From the NCBI GenBank assembly GCA_026119855.1, contig JAOWBW010000222.1, positions 1,302,001 through 1,366,000 of the forward strand: a DNA stretch of 64,000 nucleotides. Direction: 5' to 3'. Position numbers and translations under genes: made by a program. This stretch comes from Campanula takesimana (lineage: Eukaryota; Streptophyta; Magnoliopsida; Asterales; Campanulaceae). How positions within the stretch are numbered: position 1 is the first letter of the stretch; every line of letters begins with the position of its first letter. Below the pieces are notes generated by a model. That model was not told the DNA's origin. It saw only the letters and a list, made by a program, of their open reading frames with translations, and did not search any database. Shown here in pieces: positions 54,940 through 64,000 of the stretch.

Positions 54940-57299
54940 TGTCACTACCCAAAAACCCGCCTCTATTTTCTTAGTAATAAATATTTAATTATTTATTTAT
55001 GGATTATTTATTTATTTAAATTATTTATTTATTTAAATATTTATGTGTGCATTTGTGTTTCATGATGTAGTCGTGCCTAGCATTTAATTGGTTAATTGGG
55101 ATAGTGTAGAGTGTTGGGTCTTAAATGTTAGTGGGGAGTATAAGATTATTGTGTTAGTGTGTAGGGGAGGGGTCTATGGGTAAATTCTTTAAATCATCCT
55201 ACTTACTCCCTCCATCACCCCTCTCCTCCCTCACTCCCTCATTTCCCCAGCACACTTCCTCTCTCTTTTCCTCCATTGTAGAAGGTAAGTTTCTCTTCTC
55301 ATTCTCTCTTCTTTTTAGTCATCTTCCTCCCATTATTTCTCATTGCTCATTCTTTGAAAAATGTTTAGATCGTTGTTAGGATCGTAGAGAACAAAGAAAT
55401 TTCGAATTCCGTTAACTTTGATAAAATCCAAGTAAGTTACTTTCCCCCCCATTCTTATGCTAAAATGTTCATCTTTAGCTTATGTAATGCTTTAGTTCAT
55501 ATATATGTCATTTTGGTTGAGTTTAGAAATTATTTGGAATTTATTTGGATTTTTGGTTAAAAGTTGTGATAATATGAATGTTGAGATTAAATCTTGATTT
55601 GTGTGGTTAAATGTTGTTATCTAGGTCTCCTAGAAGTTCATATCTTGTTTTAGTACATTGTTAAGAGTATTGGAAGTGTTGATTTTGGGTGTATATGAAT
55701 TAGTAAGATTTTGGGTTTGATTTTGGTATGAATGTGTTAAACCCAGCAGGATTTTGCCCAGCCGCGTAGACCGAGCTCCCGCCCACAGGCGCCCGCCCAC
55801 TTTCCCCTTTCCTGAGCCTTAGTTTCTGTCATAGCCGGGCGCCCGCCCGCCCTCGTTTAAGGCACCCGCCTGCCCTGCTTTTCTGGAAATCATTTCTTGT
55901 TTATTTTAGGTTGAATTGTATACTCAGCCTAGACTTTGGGTGCCACTCTAATTTAATTAAATAGACATTGTGGGATACTCTAGTGTTGAAAGTGGTTCCT
56001 TTGTGAATAATGGTGTTATGGAATTTGATCAAGGGTTGTTTAGGAATGTTTGGGCATCTTATGATGTGTTCGTGATTGTTCCAATCGGATTGATTTTGGA
56101 TAAGACTTGGTCTAAGTTTTGGGTGATATCCTATAGTACTTAGAGGGTTATTCTGGAGCACCAAAGTGTTTGGTATGGGCTCTTGTCTTGAACTCGTCTT
56201 GTTTTAATGATCATTGTTGGATGAGCTCTTTATGAGAAATTCCGTTTATCGTTATTGAACTCTCTTATGTGGAATTTCTTGTGTTCGTTGTTGTTGAACT
56301 CTTCGTGAATAACCGTTTGTAACTTTATGGTGATTGTTTGGATTGGTTCACCTTTTTGGTGATTATTTGGAATGGTTCCCTACTTCGGAATCATGAGTTG
56401 TTTAATTGAGCTAGTAATTATTACTTGGCATTTATTTGAAAGTCCAGCTGGTATTCGTGGTTGTGTCGGGCGATGGAAAAGATTATAATGGCAACGATCC
56501 GAGTCCATTATAATATTGACCATTGTTTTGCCCCATTATTTCCCTCCTCCAGATTGGCCTTGGATGTGAGATGAGCTAGCTCCTTTTTTGGGAACAGTCT
56601 AGCTATTATAAGGGGTTGCGACTTCGTGTCGTATACTCAGTTATCGTTTGGTTATTGGTTCCGGTACCGGGTTTTCTCTTCAGCTATTATGCTGCTATCG
56701 TTGGTTGGTTTATCGGCTCTTTGATGCCGCTTCTTGATGCTGCTCTTCGATGCGGCCATATCGTCATTGATCAGATTGTTATATCCTTTGTTACTTGTTT
56801 ATTTCCGCTGCTATCTGTTAAATGATATTTGCTACGTGCTATGTGAGATATTATTATTGTTTATTGCATCATAGCATGTCATGTAGTTGCATTAGTACTT
56901 ATTGAGATTTATCTCACCCCCTTTCTTTTATCTTTGTTTTTCCTTAACCCCCCCCCCAGGAGGAAAGGATTAGGATTTGCGGTTCGAGGAGGACGTCGAA
57001 AGGATTGAGATTTTGGGCAGGTTGTTATTGATCGGTTTGCATTATTTAAATGTATAACCTTTTGGGGATAGTTTTACTACCGACGACGTCATTAAGATTT
57101 GTAATCTTTTGTATTTTGGTGTGAGCTTGTGGAGCTTATACTAATAGTATTTTGTTGTTGTTAAACTTGGATTTCTAAAACTTGGTTTTAAACCTTTTGG
57201 ATATAAAAATGGAATTTTTATCTTCAGTATTTTGGTAATTGTGTGTTAAGTCGACGTCCAGTTCGCGTGCTCTTGGCCCGCGGGGTCGGGGTCGTGACA
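54940..57299 (+). mobile_element. 3' LTR of C
   Basis: 2360 bp, TGTCAC...GTGACA. A GC-rich block with cgcccgcccgccc units (about 55755-55880) stands out in otherwise AT-rich sequence. It is followed by D internal sequence, so C is inserted in D. Confidence 0.93.
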
Positions 57300-57594
57300 C
57301 AGCCAGTGTCTCCAAGCGACGTGGCACGATCTCAGCCCCATCTCGCGCGCCCACCAACGATCCTCGTCAACAAGGTCCAGCCAATCAAAAGATTGGCCAC
57401 GCAGCCAGTTATGCCCCCAGGCGAAAGATTTGCAATTTAGCCTTTCAGCTTGTTTTTTTAATCCAAAATTAACAAACTTAATCAATCTTGGTCTGGAAGA
57501 CCACAATAATTTCCATTAATAACCAAATCAATTTATAATTGGAGGTCGGATCATCCATAAACCCCTCCTATTGAGAAAGTTATTTGGCGTAGCC

Positions 57595-58045
57595 CGTGCG
57601 AGCTCTAGACAATCGACGTTACCGTTTACCAAATTCTGCGATCCTGAGGACTATACCTCGCTAGGCACCGTAGTTTACCAATTTCTGCGATCCTGAGGAC
57701 TATACCTCGCTAGGCACCGTAGTTTACCAATTTCTGCGATCCTGAGGACTATACCTCGCTAGGCACCGTAGTTTACCAAATTCTATGATCCTGAGGACTA
57801 TACCTCGCTAGGCACCGTAGTTTACCAAATTATGCGATCCTGAGGACTATACCTCGCTAGGCACCGTAGTTTATCAAATTCTGTGATCCTGAGGACTATA
57901 CCTCGCTAGGCACCGTAGTTTACCAAATTCTACAATCCTGAGGACTATACCTCGCTAGGCACTGCAGTTTATCAAGAAAAGTTACCATTTACCGAATTCC
58001 GCGATCCTGAGGACTATACCTCTCTAGGTACCATAGTTTTCGAGA
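57595..58045 (+). repeat. Tandem array of D: 49-bp unit gatcctgaggactatacctc
   Basis: About nine units of tttaccaaattctgcgatcctgaggactatacctcgctaggcaccgtag; the middle units are exactly 49 bp. Confidence 0.93.
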
Positions 58046-58362
58046 AATTAAGCGATTATGCGCGCTCTATAGGAAGTTAGAATCTTTTCCTAATTCTGTT
58101 CTCAATTCTTAAAAAAATTCTTGTCAAATCGTGCGCATGACCTTACTTCTTTTCCCCAATAGAGTCCATCTGCAATGACTTTATTGCTCACGATTGTTCA
58201 GCCTTCATAAAGGGTAGTGTCCGTAGGATTGTTATCCCCAGCTAGAGCCTGATGTTTCGTTTCTTTTTCTTTTCTCCCCAATAGGGTCGACGCGACTTTA
58301 TTTGATTGACGAATGTTTGTCTTTTCCCTGCGAAAAGATGATGTCTCTTTCTCCCCCAGCTC

Positions 58363-58412
58363 TCGAACTACGACCGACTTGATTCTACTTGGATACGTAG
58401 GTAGCCTGTTAT
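58363..58412 (+). other. Nested stem-loop motif (D copy)
   Basis: The outer CTACG/CGTAG arms are kept, with cttgatt...ggatacgtagg as in the A copies. The inner stem is short. It lies about 130 bp before the polypurine tract. Confidence 0.5.
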
Positions 58413-58544
58413 AGGTTCAGCCGCTCGACCAACCTGGTCACCTCTTCTCACTCCTCCTTTGATTTGGAACTCATGTTTTAGATCGGTTCCTTCTCTTAAT
58501 CGACGACCCTCCATGCCTTGCAAGAAGCGTCGACGAGGGGCTAC

Positions 58545-59306
58545 TGTTAGTACCCAACCTGAAAATGAGTTATTAGGAATTCTAGAACTCACAAGGACCT
58601 CCCAGGTATTTACAAAATGCATAGGACTTATCCGGAATTCCCGAAAAGCCCAGATAAGAAGATATTGACGACCTGATCGGATGAGCTCCAAAGATAGACT
58701 TTATCTCCAGAGTCCAAGATGATCAGAGCATTAGGAACTGAGCCAAACACTTGGACTAGCCGCGCGGCCAGTCTAGGTTGGGCCGGGCGGTCACTTCCTC
58801 CAGGTCAGAAACCCTATAAATAGGTGACATTCAGTTCATAATTTTGACACACAATTCTCTCCCCCGAGTTTTACAGTCTAAAGTGCAGACAGAACTCTCT
58901 CTCCAAGCCTTTCTAGCAATCCCGAAGGTCCAGCGAATCTGCGCAAGAGATTCGACTTCGTTCTTGTAAAGATTGGTGAGAATTCTACATGTTTTCTTAG
59001 TTTAGATCTGATATATGCTAGTTTCATTATGTTTATACACCTATATTCATATGATTCATAACGTGTTCTTCATGTTCTTGCTAGAATTCATATTATGCTC
59101 TATATCTAGGGTAGTGATCTTCATGTTTATGTGTTATTTCATACATATGTTCATGATGTTCTTATTATTATGCTAGATCTACGGCTTATCCTGCGCAACA
59201 TGCTAGATCTAATGTTTTAATCCCTATTCATAATTCATAGCCGATGATGATCCACGCGATCTAGGAACTACTTCTAAACCCTAAACTATTAGTAAATACT
59301 CCCATG
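58545..59306 (+). mobile_element. LTR of D (start only)
   Basis: It begins TGTTAGTACCCAACC and has a TATA box at 58815-58820. CpG-rich agccgcgcggccag and gggccgggcggtc lie 25-65 bp upstream of the TATA. It is interrupted at 59306 by the copia LTR; the remainder is not visible. Confidence 0.7.
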
Positions 59307-60804
59307 TGTTGGGTTTCGATCAAACATGCGCAGCGGAATTTAGCATTTAAAATTTTGAAACCCAAAGCCTTGGATCCGTTCATATGATTAAATCAAATAC
59401 AACATAAGAATAAAGGAATAAACTAACCCTTGATGGCTATCAAATTCTCTTGGTCTTTGGTGGAGGTTTGAAGACTTGATCACGATCACAAAGCTTGAAC
59501 ACGAACTTTGAAGATGATGATTTTCACCCTCTAGCGGTATCCACACTTCGAATGAATATCAAAGGAGCTTCTTTGATCTTGGTTGCTAGACCAAATTGTG
59601 AAACACTTTTCCACAATCAAAAGAATTATATGGAATTTATTTTGTGTATTATTTTGTTCTTCAACAAAGAATGTCTTGGAACAAAATAAACCCTCTCTCA
59701 AACTCTTTGAGACTCACAAAATCATTAGCATTGAGTGCTGGCCGAATTTTATCTTTTATACACAAGTATGACCTATTCCAAATAGGAAACTTGTGTCAAA
59801 ATCCGTCCAAAATTCGTTTCCTAATCAAATTAGGAATCTGCCACCCGACAGTACTGTGCGGCCGCCCAGAACCTTCTGTGCGGTCGCACAACTATCTGAA
59901 GCAAAACTGGTACAAAATTAAGCAAAGTGTGCGGCCGCCCAGTCCATACTGTGCGGTCGCCCACTTCTCAGAATGTCCAGAATTTCCAAAATTCCAATGT
60001 AGTCCTTTTAAAGATTCGTTCTATTGTGTGTGACCCTCTAGGATTATACTAAGTTGGCAATGGGCTCAAACATGATCCCATAAGATATGATTAGGTTCTA
60101 GCAAACCGTCATACCTCCCCAAATAGTATAACTAGATACAAGTTCGCATTCCTTTAGAATATGTCACAATCCCTTTGTCCATGATGTCATTGAACACAAG
60201 TCATGGTCAAAGAGTCAATTTGTTTTGTTCAATACTTTCTCGATTCCGAATATGTTGATAATCCAAATGACATTGATCCATTGATCAATCAATTCATTTG
60301 AGTCCGGCCGAACATTTCATCAACATCATTCCTACGAGAGGCCCAAGCTTGACATCTCTCCAAGGAGGGACAAATCCATTTAGCTTATTATTCTTCCCTA
60401 CGTGAATCCGATTATGCCAATCATACCCTTTATAACTACTCGGTTAAAAGTAGCGTTTGAATATGTCAAACATAATGTTCATCAAGTGGAAGACTATAAT
60501 AACTTCATGTCTAAGGATTCAAATGACATAACTAATATGAGATATATGTATGACATAGACCATGACATAAATCTCATAGAGCGGGTCATGTCCAGTACCT
60601 TGTTCCAAACAAGTACCCATAAATCTAACATGATCATCCCATGATCATTTAGCCTTTATACTAGTGCTTAACAAGTACTAGGGACGGAGATTATTATAAG
60701 TAAACATGAACAACAATAATAATCAAAACATCTCTTTATTGATATGAAATAAATGATAACAATTACAACGTTTATTAAACGTGCCTAGGGCACCACTACC
60801 AACA
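59307..60804 (-). mobile_element. 3' LTR of E
   Basis: 1498 bp, TGTTGG...CCAACA on either strand. On the minus strand a TATA-like gtataaaag (about 59752-59760) lies below four CpG-rich blocks (gcggccgcccag and gcggtcgcac types, 59855-59965). Confidence 0.9.
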
Positions 60805-60818
60805 ATCTCCCACTTGCC

Positions 60819-63800
60819 CTAGGCCCAATCTCCCATGTATCTAATACCCATGGACCTAACATGACCATCATGTTTAGCTTGTGGAAGACCCTTTGTTAGC
60901 GGGTCCGCAACATTGTCATCAGTAGGTACTCTGCATATATTTACGTCTCCCCTATCAACGATCTCTCGAATGATATGAAAACGCCTAAGTATGTATTTCG
61001 ATTTCTGATGTGCTCTTGGTTCCTTTGCTTGAGCAATAGCACCATTATTGTCGCAATAAAGGTCTATTGGATTAACAATACTAGGAACCACTTCAAGTTC
61101 AGTTATGAACTTCTTAATCCAAACAGCTTCCTTTGCAGCATCCGATGCAGCAATATACTCAGCTTCTGTTGTAGAATCAGCGGTTGTACTTTGCTTGGAA
61201 CTCTTCCAGCTTACAGCTCCACCATTTAACATAAACACAAATCCCGATTGCGATCGGCTATCATCTTTGTCGGTTTGGAAGCTTGCATCCGTGTAAGCAT
61301 TTACAACGAGATCATCTTCCATTCCTCCATAGACCAAAAACGAGTCTTTAGTTCTTCTCAAGTACTTAAGAATCGCTTTTACAGCTATCCAGTGATTTTC
61401 GCCAGGGTCGGATTGGTATCTACTTGTCATGCTCAAAGCATAAGATACATCCGGCCTAGTACAAATCATGGCATACATGATGGACCCAATTGCCGAAGCA
61501 TATGGAACATCATTCATTTTCTCACCCTCATCTTTTGTCTTAGGACATTGAGTCTTGCTTAGAGAAACTCCATGTAACACGGGCAAGGTTCCTCTCTTAG
61601 AATTTTCCATACAGAATCTTCTAATGACCTTGTCAATGTATGTACTTTGGCTTAAACCAAGTAGCCTCCTTGATCTATCTCTATAGATCTTAATGCCAAG
61701 AATATATGCGGCTTCACCCATATCTTTCATTGCGAAGCACTTTCCTAACCAAGTCTTCACAGACTGAAGTGTAGGAATGTCGTTTCCAATGAGCAATATG
61801 TCATCCACGTATAAAACAAGGAAAAGCACTATGCTCCCACTAATCTTCTTGTATACACAAGGCTCATCTTCGTTCTTGATGAAACCAAACTCTTTGACTG
61901 ATTCATCAAAATGGAGATTCCAACTCCTAGAAGCTTGCTTCAATCCATAGATGGATCTCTGCAATTTGCATACCTTAGAATTTTGTTCAAAACCTTCTGG
62001 TTGTGTCATATACACATCCTCTTGTAGTTTTCCATTCAGGAAAGCGGTTTTGACGTCCATCTGCCATATTTCATAGTCATGATATGCGGCAATGGCAAGC
62101 AAAATTCTTATAGACTTGATCATTGCTACGGGTGAAAAGGTCTCATCATAGTCAATACCATGAACTTGCCTATAACCTTTCGCTACAAGCCTAGCTTTGT
62201 AAGTATGCACCTTCCCATCCATGTCAGTCTTCTTCTTGAAGACCCATTTGCATCCTATGGTTTTTACACCTTCGGGCGCCTCAATCAAATTCCAAACTTG
62301 ATTGTCTTGCATGGATTGCAATTCGGATTCCATGGCTCCAAGCCACTTGTCCGAATCAGGAGAAGACATCGCCTCTTGGTAGGTTGACGGTTCATCATTC
62401 TCAATGATTTCCATGTCATTACTATCCGTTACGAGAAATCCATATCTCTCAGGCTCGGATCGTAACCTACTAGATCTGCGAGTTGCTTGTGTATTTTGAA
62501 CAGGTTCCACAACTCCTTGTGGTTCTTGTTCTTGTTCCACTATTGGTTCAATGTTATTTTCTGGGTCTCGAATTTCTTCAAGATTTATTTTACTCCCACT
62601 GATTTCTTTAGAGAGAAACTCTTTCTCTAGAAAGATACCAGTTCGGGCAACAAACACTTTGTTGTCCTCTCTGTTGTAAAAGTAATATCCTTTAGTTTCC
62701 TTAGGATATCCCACGAAAATACATTTATCAGATTTGTGTGCTAGTTTGTCAGAGATAAGTCTCTTAACATAAACTTCGCAACCCCAAATCCTCATGAAAG
62801 ATAAACTAGGTTTCTTTCCACTCCACATCTCATATGGAGTCTTTGGAACCGATTTAGTTGGAACTTGATTTAGTGTGAAAGCAGCGGTTTCTAGGGCGTA
62901 ACCCCAAAAGGATATTGGAAGATCAACTTGACTCATCATTGATCGAACCATGTCTAACAAAGTCCGATTTCTCCTCTCAGACACACCATTCCATTGTGGT
63001 GTTCCGGGCGGAGTCAATTGTGAAACTATTCCACAATTCTTTAGATGATCATCAAATTCTTGACTTAAGTATTCACCACCTCGATCTGATCGAAGTGCCT
63101 TTATACTTTTGCCAAGTTGTTTTTCTACTTCATTTTGAAATATTCTAAATATCTCAAATGCCTCACTTTTATGTTTCATTAGGTAAACATACCCAAATCT
63201 ACTATAATCATCAGTGAAGGTTATGAAGTATTGAAATCCTCCCCTAGCATTGCTACTTAATGGTCCGCATACATCGGAATGTATCAACCCCAATAAGTCG
63301 CTTGCCCTTTCACCCAACTTGGTAAAAGGTGTCTTAGTCATTTTTCCAAGAAGACACGACTCACAAGTATCATATGACTCTAAGTCACATGAACCCAAAA
63401 GTCCGTCCCCATGGAGTTTTGAGATACGCTTCTCATTAATATGACCAAGACGGCAATGCCACAAATAAGTATGATTTACATCATTAGGTTTAGATTTCTT
63501 ATTTACATGATAGACATTATTTTCATTCTTGACATCCAAGATATAAAGGCCATTAAATGAATTAGCAATACCATAAAGCATATCATTTAAATAAATAGAA
63601 AATTTCTTATTCTCAATAAGAAACTTAAAACCTTCATTATCCAAACAAGAAATTGAAATAATATTTCTGCTTAAATCCGGAACATAATAACAATTGTTCA
63701 AAACAAGAATTAATCCGGAAGGTAAAGTGACTTCATAAGTCCCTACGGCTAATGCAGCAACTCTTGCTCTATTTCCCACACATAGATCTACTTCACCTTC

Positions 63801-64000
63801 TTTAATCAGTCTCCTATTCTTTAGTCCCTGCACATTTAGACAAATGTGAGAACCACATCCGGTATCCAATACCCAAGAATCAGTGGTAGAAAGGAGAATA
63901 TCTATCATATAGATACCTGAAGTCGACGCAGCCTTGCTGCTCTTCTTATTCTTTTGCTCTTCCAAGAAATCCTTGCAATTACGTTTCCAATGACCAATTT
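60819..64000 (-). CDS. Ty1-copia Gag-Pol polyprotein, Angela/BARE-like (partial, open)
   Basis: The frame is open from the right edge to the stop, 1048 residues after the first in-frame Met and some before it, where a zinc-knuckle end (GHWKRNC) is visible. Numbered from that Met: protease DTG at 34-36, integrase HHCC (H170, H175, C201, C204), integrase D231, D294 and E330 (with DRGGEY and NGVSERRNR), RT with YVDD at 719-722, and RNase H with DAS near 893 and TEAEY near 936. Such elements copy and integrate their own RNA. The real start is right of the window. I see no stop, frameshift or missing catalytic residue, so this may be an active or recent copy. Clade by resemblance to BARE-1/Angela. 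Confidence 0.93.
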   Translation of the reverse strand, partial: IGHWKRNCKDFLEEQKNKKSSKAASTSGIYMIDILLSTTDSWVLDTGCGSHICLNVQGLKNRRLIKEGEVDLCVGNRARVAALAVGTYEVTLPSGLILVLNNCYYVPDLSRNIISISCLDNEGFKFLIENKKFSIYLNDMLYGIANSFNGLYILDVKNENNVYHVNKKSKPNDVNHTYLWHCRLGHINEKRISKLHGDGLLGSCDLESYDTCESCLLGKMTKTPFTKLGERASDLLGLIHSDVCGPLSSNARGGFQYFITFTDDYSRFGYVYLMKHKSEAFEIFRIFQNEVEKQLGKSIKALRSDRGGEYLSQEFDDHLKNCGIVSQLTPPGTPQWNGVSERRNRTLLDMVRSMMSQVDLPISFWGYALETAAFTLNQVPTKSVPKTPYEMWSGKKPSLSFMRIWGCEVYVKRLISDKLAHKSDKCIFVGYPKETKGYYFYNREDNKVFVARTGIFLEKEFLSKEISGSKINLEEIRDPENNIEPIVEQEQEPQGVVEPVQNTQATRRSSRLRSEPERYGFLVTDSNDMEIIENDEPSTYQEAMSSPDSDKWLGAMESELQSMQDNQVWNLIEAPEGVKTIGCKWVFKKKTDMDGKVHTYKARLVAKGYRQVHGIDYDETFSPVAMIKSIRILLAIAAYHDYEIWQMDVKTAFLNGKLQEDVYMTQPEGFEQNSKVCKLQRSIYGLKQASRSWNLHFDESVKEFGFIKNEDEPCVYKKISGSIVLFLVLYVDDILLIGNDIPTLQSVKTWLGKCFAMKDMGEAAYILGIKIYRDRSRRLLGLSQSTYIDKVIRRFCMENSKRGTLPVLHGVSLSKTQCPKTKDEGEKMNDVPYASAIGSIMYAMICTRPDVSYALSMTSRYQSDPGENHWIAVKAILKYLRRTKDSFLVYGGMEDDLVVNAYTDASFQTDKDDSRSQSGFVFMLNGGAVSWKSSKQSTTADSTTEAEYIAASDAAKEAVWIKKFITELEVVPSIVNPIDLYCDNNGAIAQAKEPRAHQKSKYILRRFHIIREIVDRGDVNICRVPTDDNVADPLTKGLPQAKHDGHVRSMGIRYMGDWA

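Larger units (their letters stand above)
50292..57299 (+). mobile_element. C: Ty3-type element with gag but degenerate pol
   Basis: A 5'-truncated LTR (50292-51968), an initiator-Met primer site, gag, about 1.9 kb of decayed sequence, a purine-rich tract (gtggagtgaa) and a full 3' LTR (54940-57299) follow in order. The left end of the 5' LTR is replaced by an inverted related LTR, so no target duplication can be read. Confidence 0.88.
57300..59306 (+). mobile_element. D: 3' end of another A-like LTR element
   Basis: Internal sequence with a tandem array and a stem-loop motif leads to a polypurine tract (gtcgacgaggggctac, 58529-58544) and an LTR starting TGTTAGTACCC. The layout is that of family A, but the sequences differ. 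The left end is cut by C and the LTR by the copia element. No coding frame is seen. Confidence 0.75.
59307..64000 (-). mobile_element. E: Angela/BARE-like Ty1-copia element (5' part off window)
   Basis: On the minus strand it has a long open polyprotein, a polypurine tract (aagtgggagat, next to 60805) and a 3' LTR. The bases left of the LTR (ccatg, 59302-59306) would be the target duplication. It is inserted in the D LTR and looks like the youngest insertion on the right side. Confidence 0.92.

Noticed and set aside
57239..57506. Overlapping frames on both strands at the right border of the C LTR
   Set aside because: They cross the LTR boundary and result from GC-rich sequence with few stops.

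Overview
This window is gene-poor, repeat-dense nuclear DNA of a flowering plant, probably a eudicot. I see no intact host gene, no rRNA and no complete tRNA gene. It is a nested pile of LTR retrotransposons (families called A to E here), plus a central AT-rich mosaic of Helitrons, MITEs, a hAT element and a solo LTR. The plant assignment rests on Tat-like Ty3 polyproteins with an archaeal-type RNase H, a BARE/Angela-like Ty1-copia polyprotein, Stowaway-like MITEs and classic plant Helitron ends. I cannot name the species.

Layout: 1-2869 is the 3' part of a coding-less family A element (A1), inserted in the integrase of family B element B1 (2870-7588). From 7589 to 22946 lie MITEs, a 5.3-kb Helitron carried inside a probable older Helitron with a captured exon, a hAT element with its 8-bp target duplication, a convergent pair of Helitrons, and a solo A-type LTR with its 5-bp duplication (20494-22005). 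From 22947 to 40298 is B2 (minus strand), split by a complete A element (A2, 27032-38450, target duplication ACCCT). B3 (40299-46571, minus) has jumped into the B2 pol and ends at a 100-N assembly gap. After the gap come a plus-strand B LTR fragment, a decayed plus-strand Tat-like pol (46864-48845), an inverted C-type LTR fragment, a gag-only family C element (50292-57299), the 3' end of family D (57300-59306) and a minus-strand copia element running off the right edge (59307-64000).

The most interesting system is family B. Behind pol, convergent to it, each of three copies carries an antisense gene for a DUF7745/plant-mobile-domain-like protein of about 464 residues. It has a conserved TATA box about 70-100 bp upstream of its ATG, a CpG-rich cassette like that in the B LTR promoter, and a poly(A)-like signal after its stop. 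One copy is fully open (3543-4937). Between pol and this gene sit one or two hairpins with GNRA-type tetraloops and a paired base change in the outer stem, and then a second nested stem-loop. Family A has no coding capacity but keeps these RNA-like elements, the same polypurine tract and the same primer-site-like motif in its LTR. It therefore looks like a non-autonomous partner of B-type elements. Several otherwise different LTR families also carry repeated CpG-rich palindromes upstream of their TATA boxes; in family A the spacing is exactly 34 bp in all four LTRs seen.
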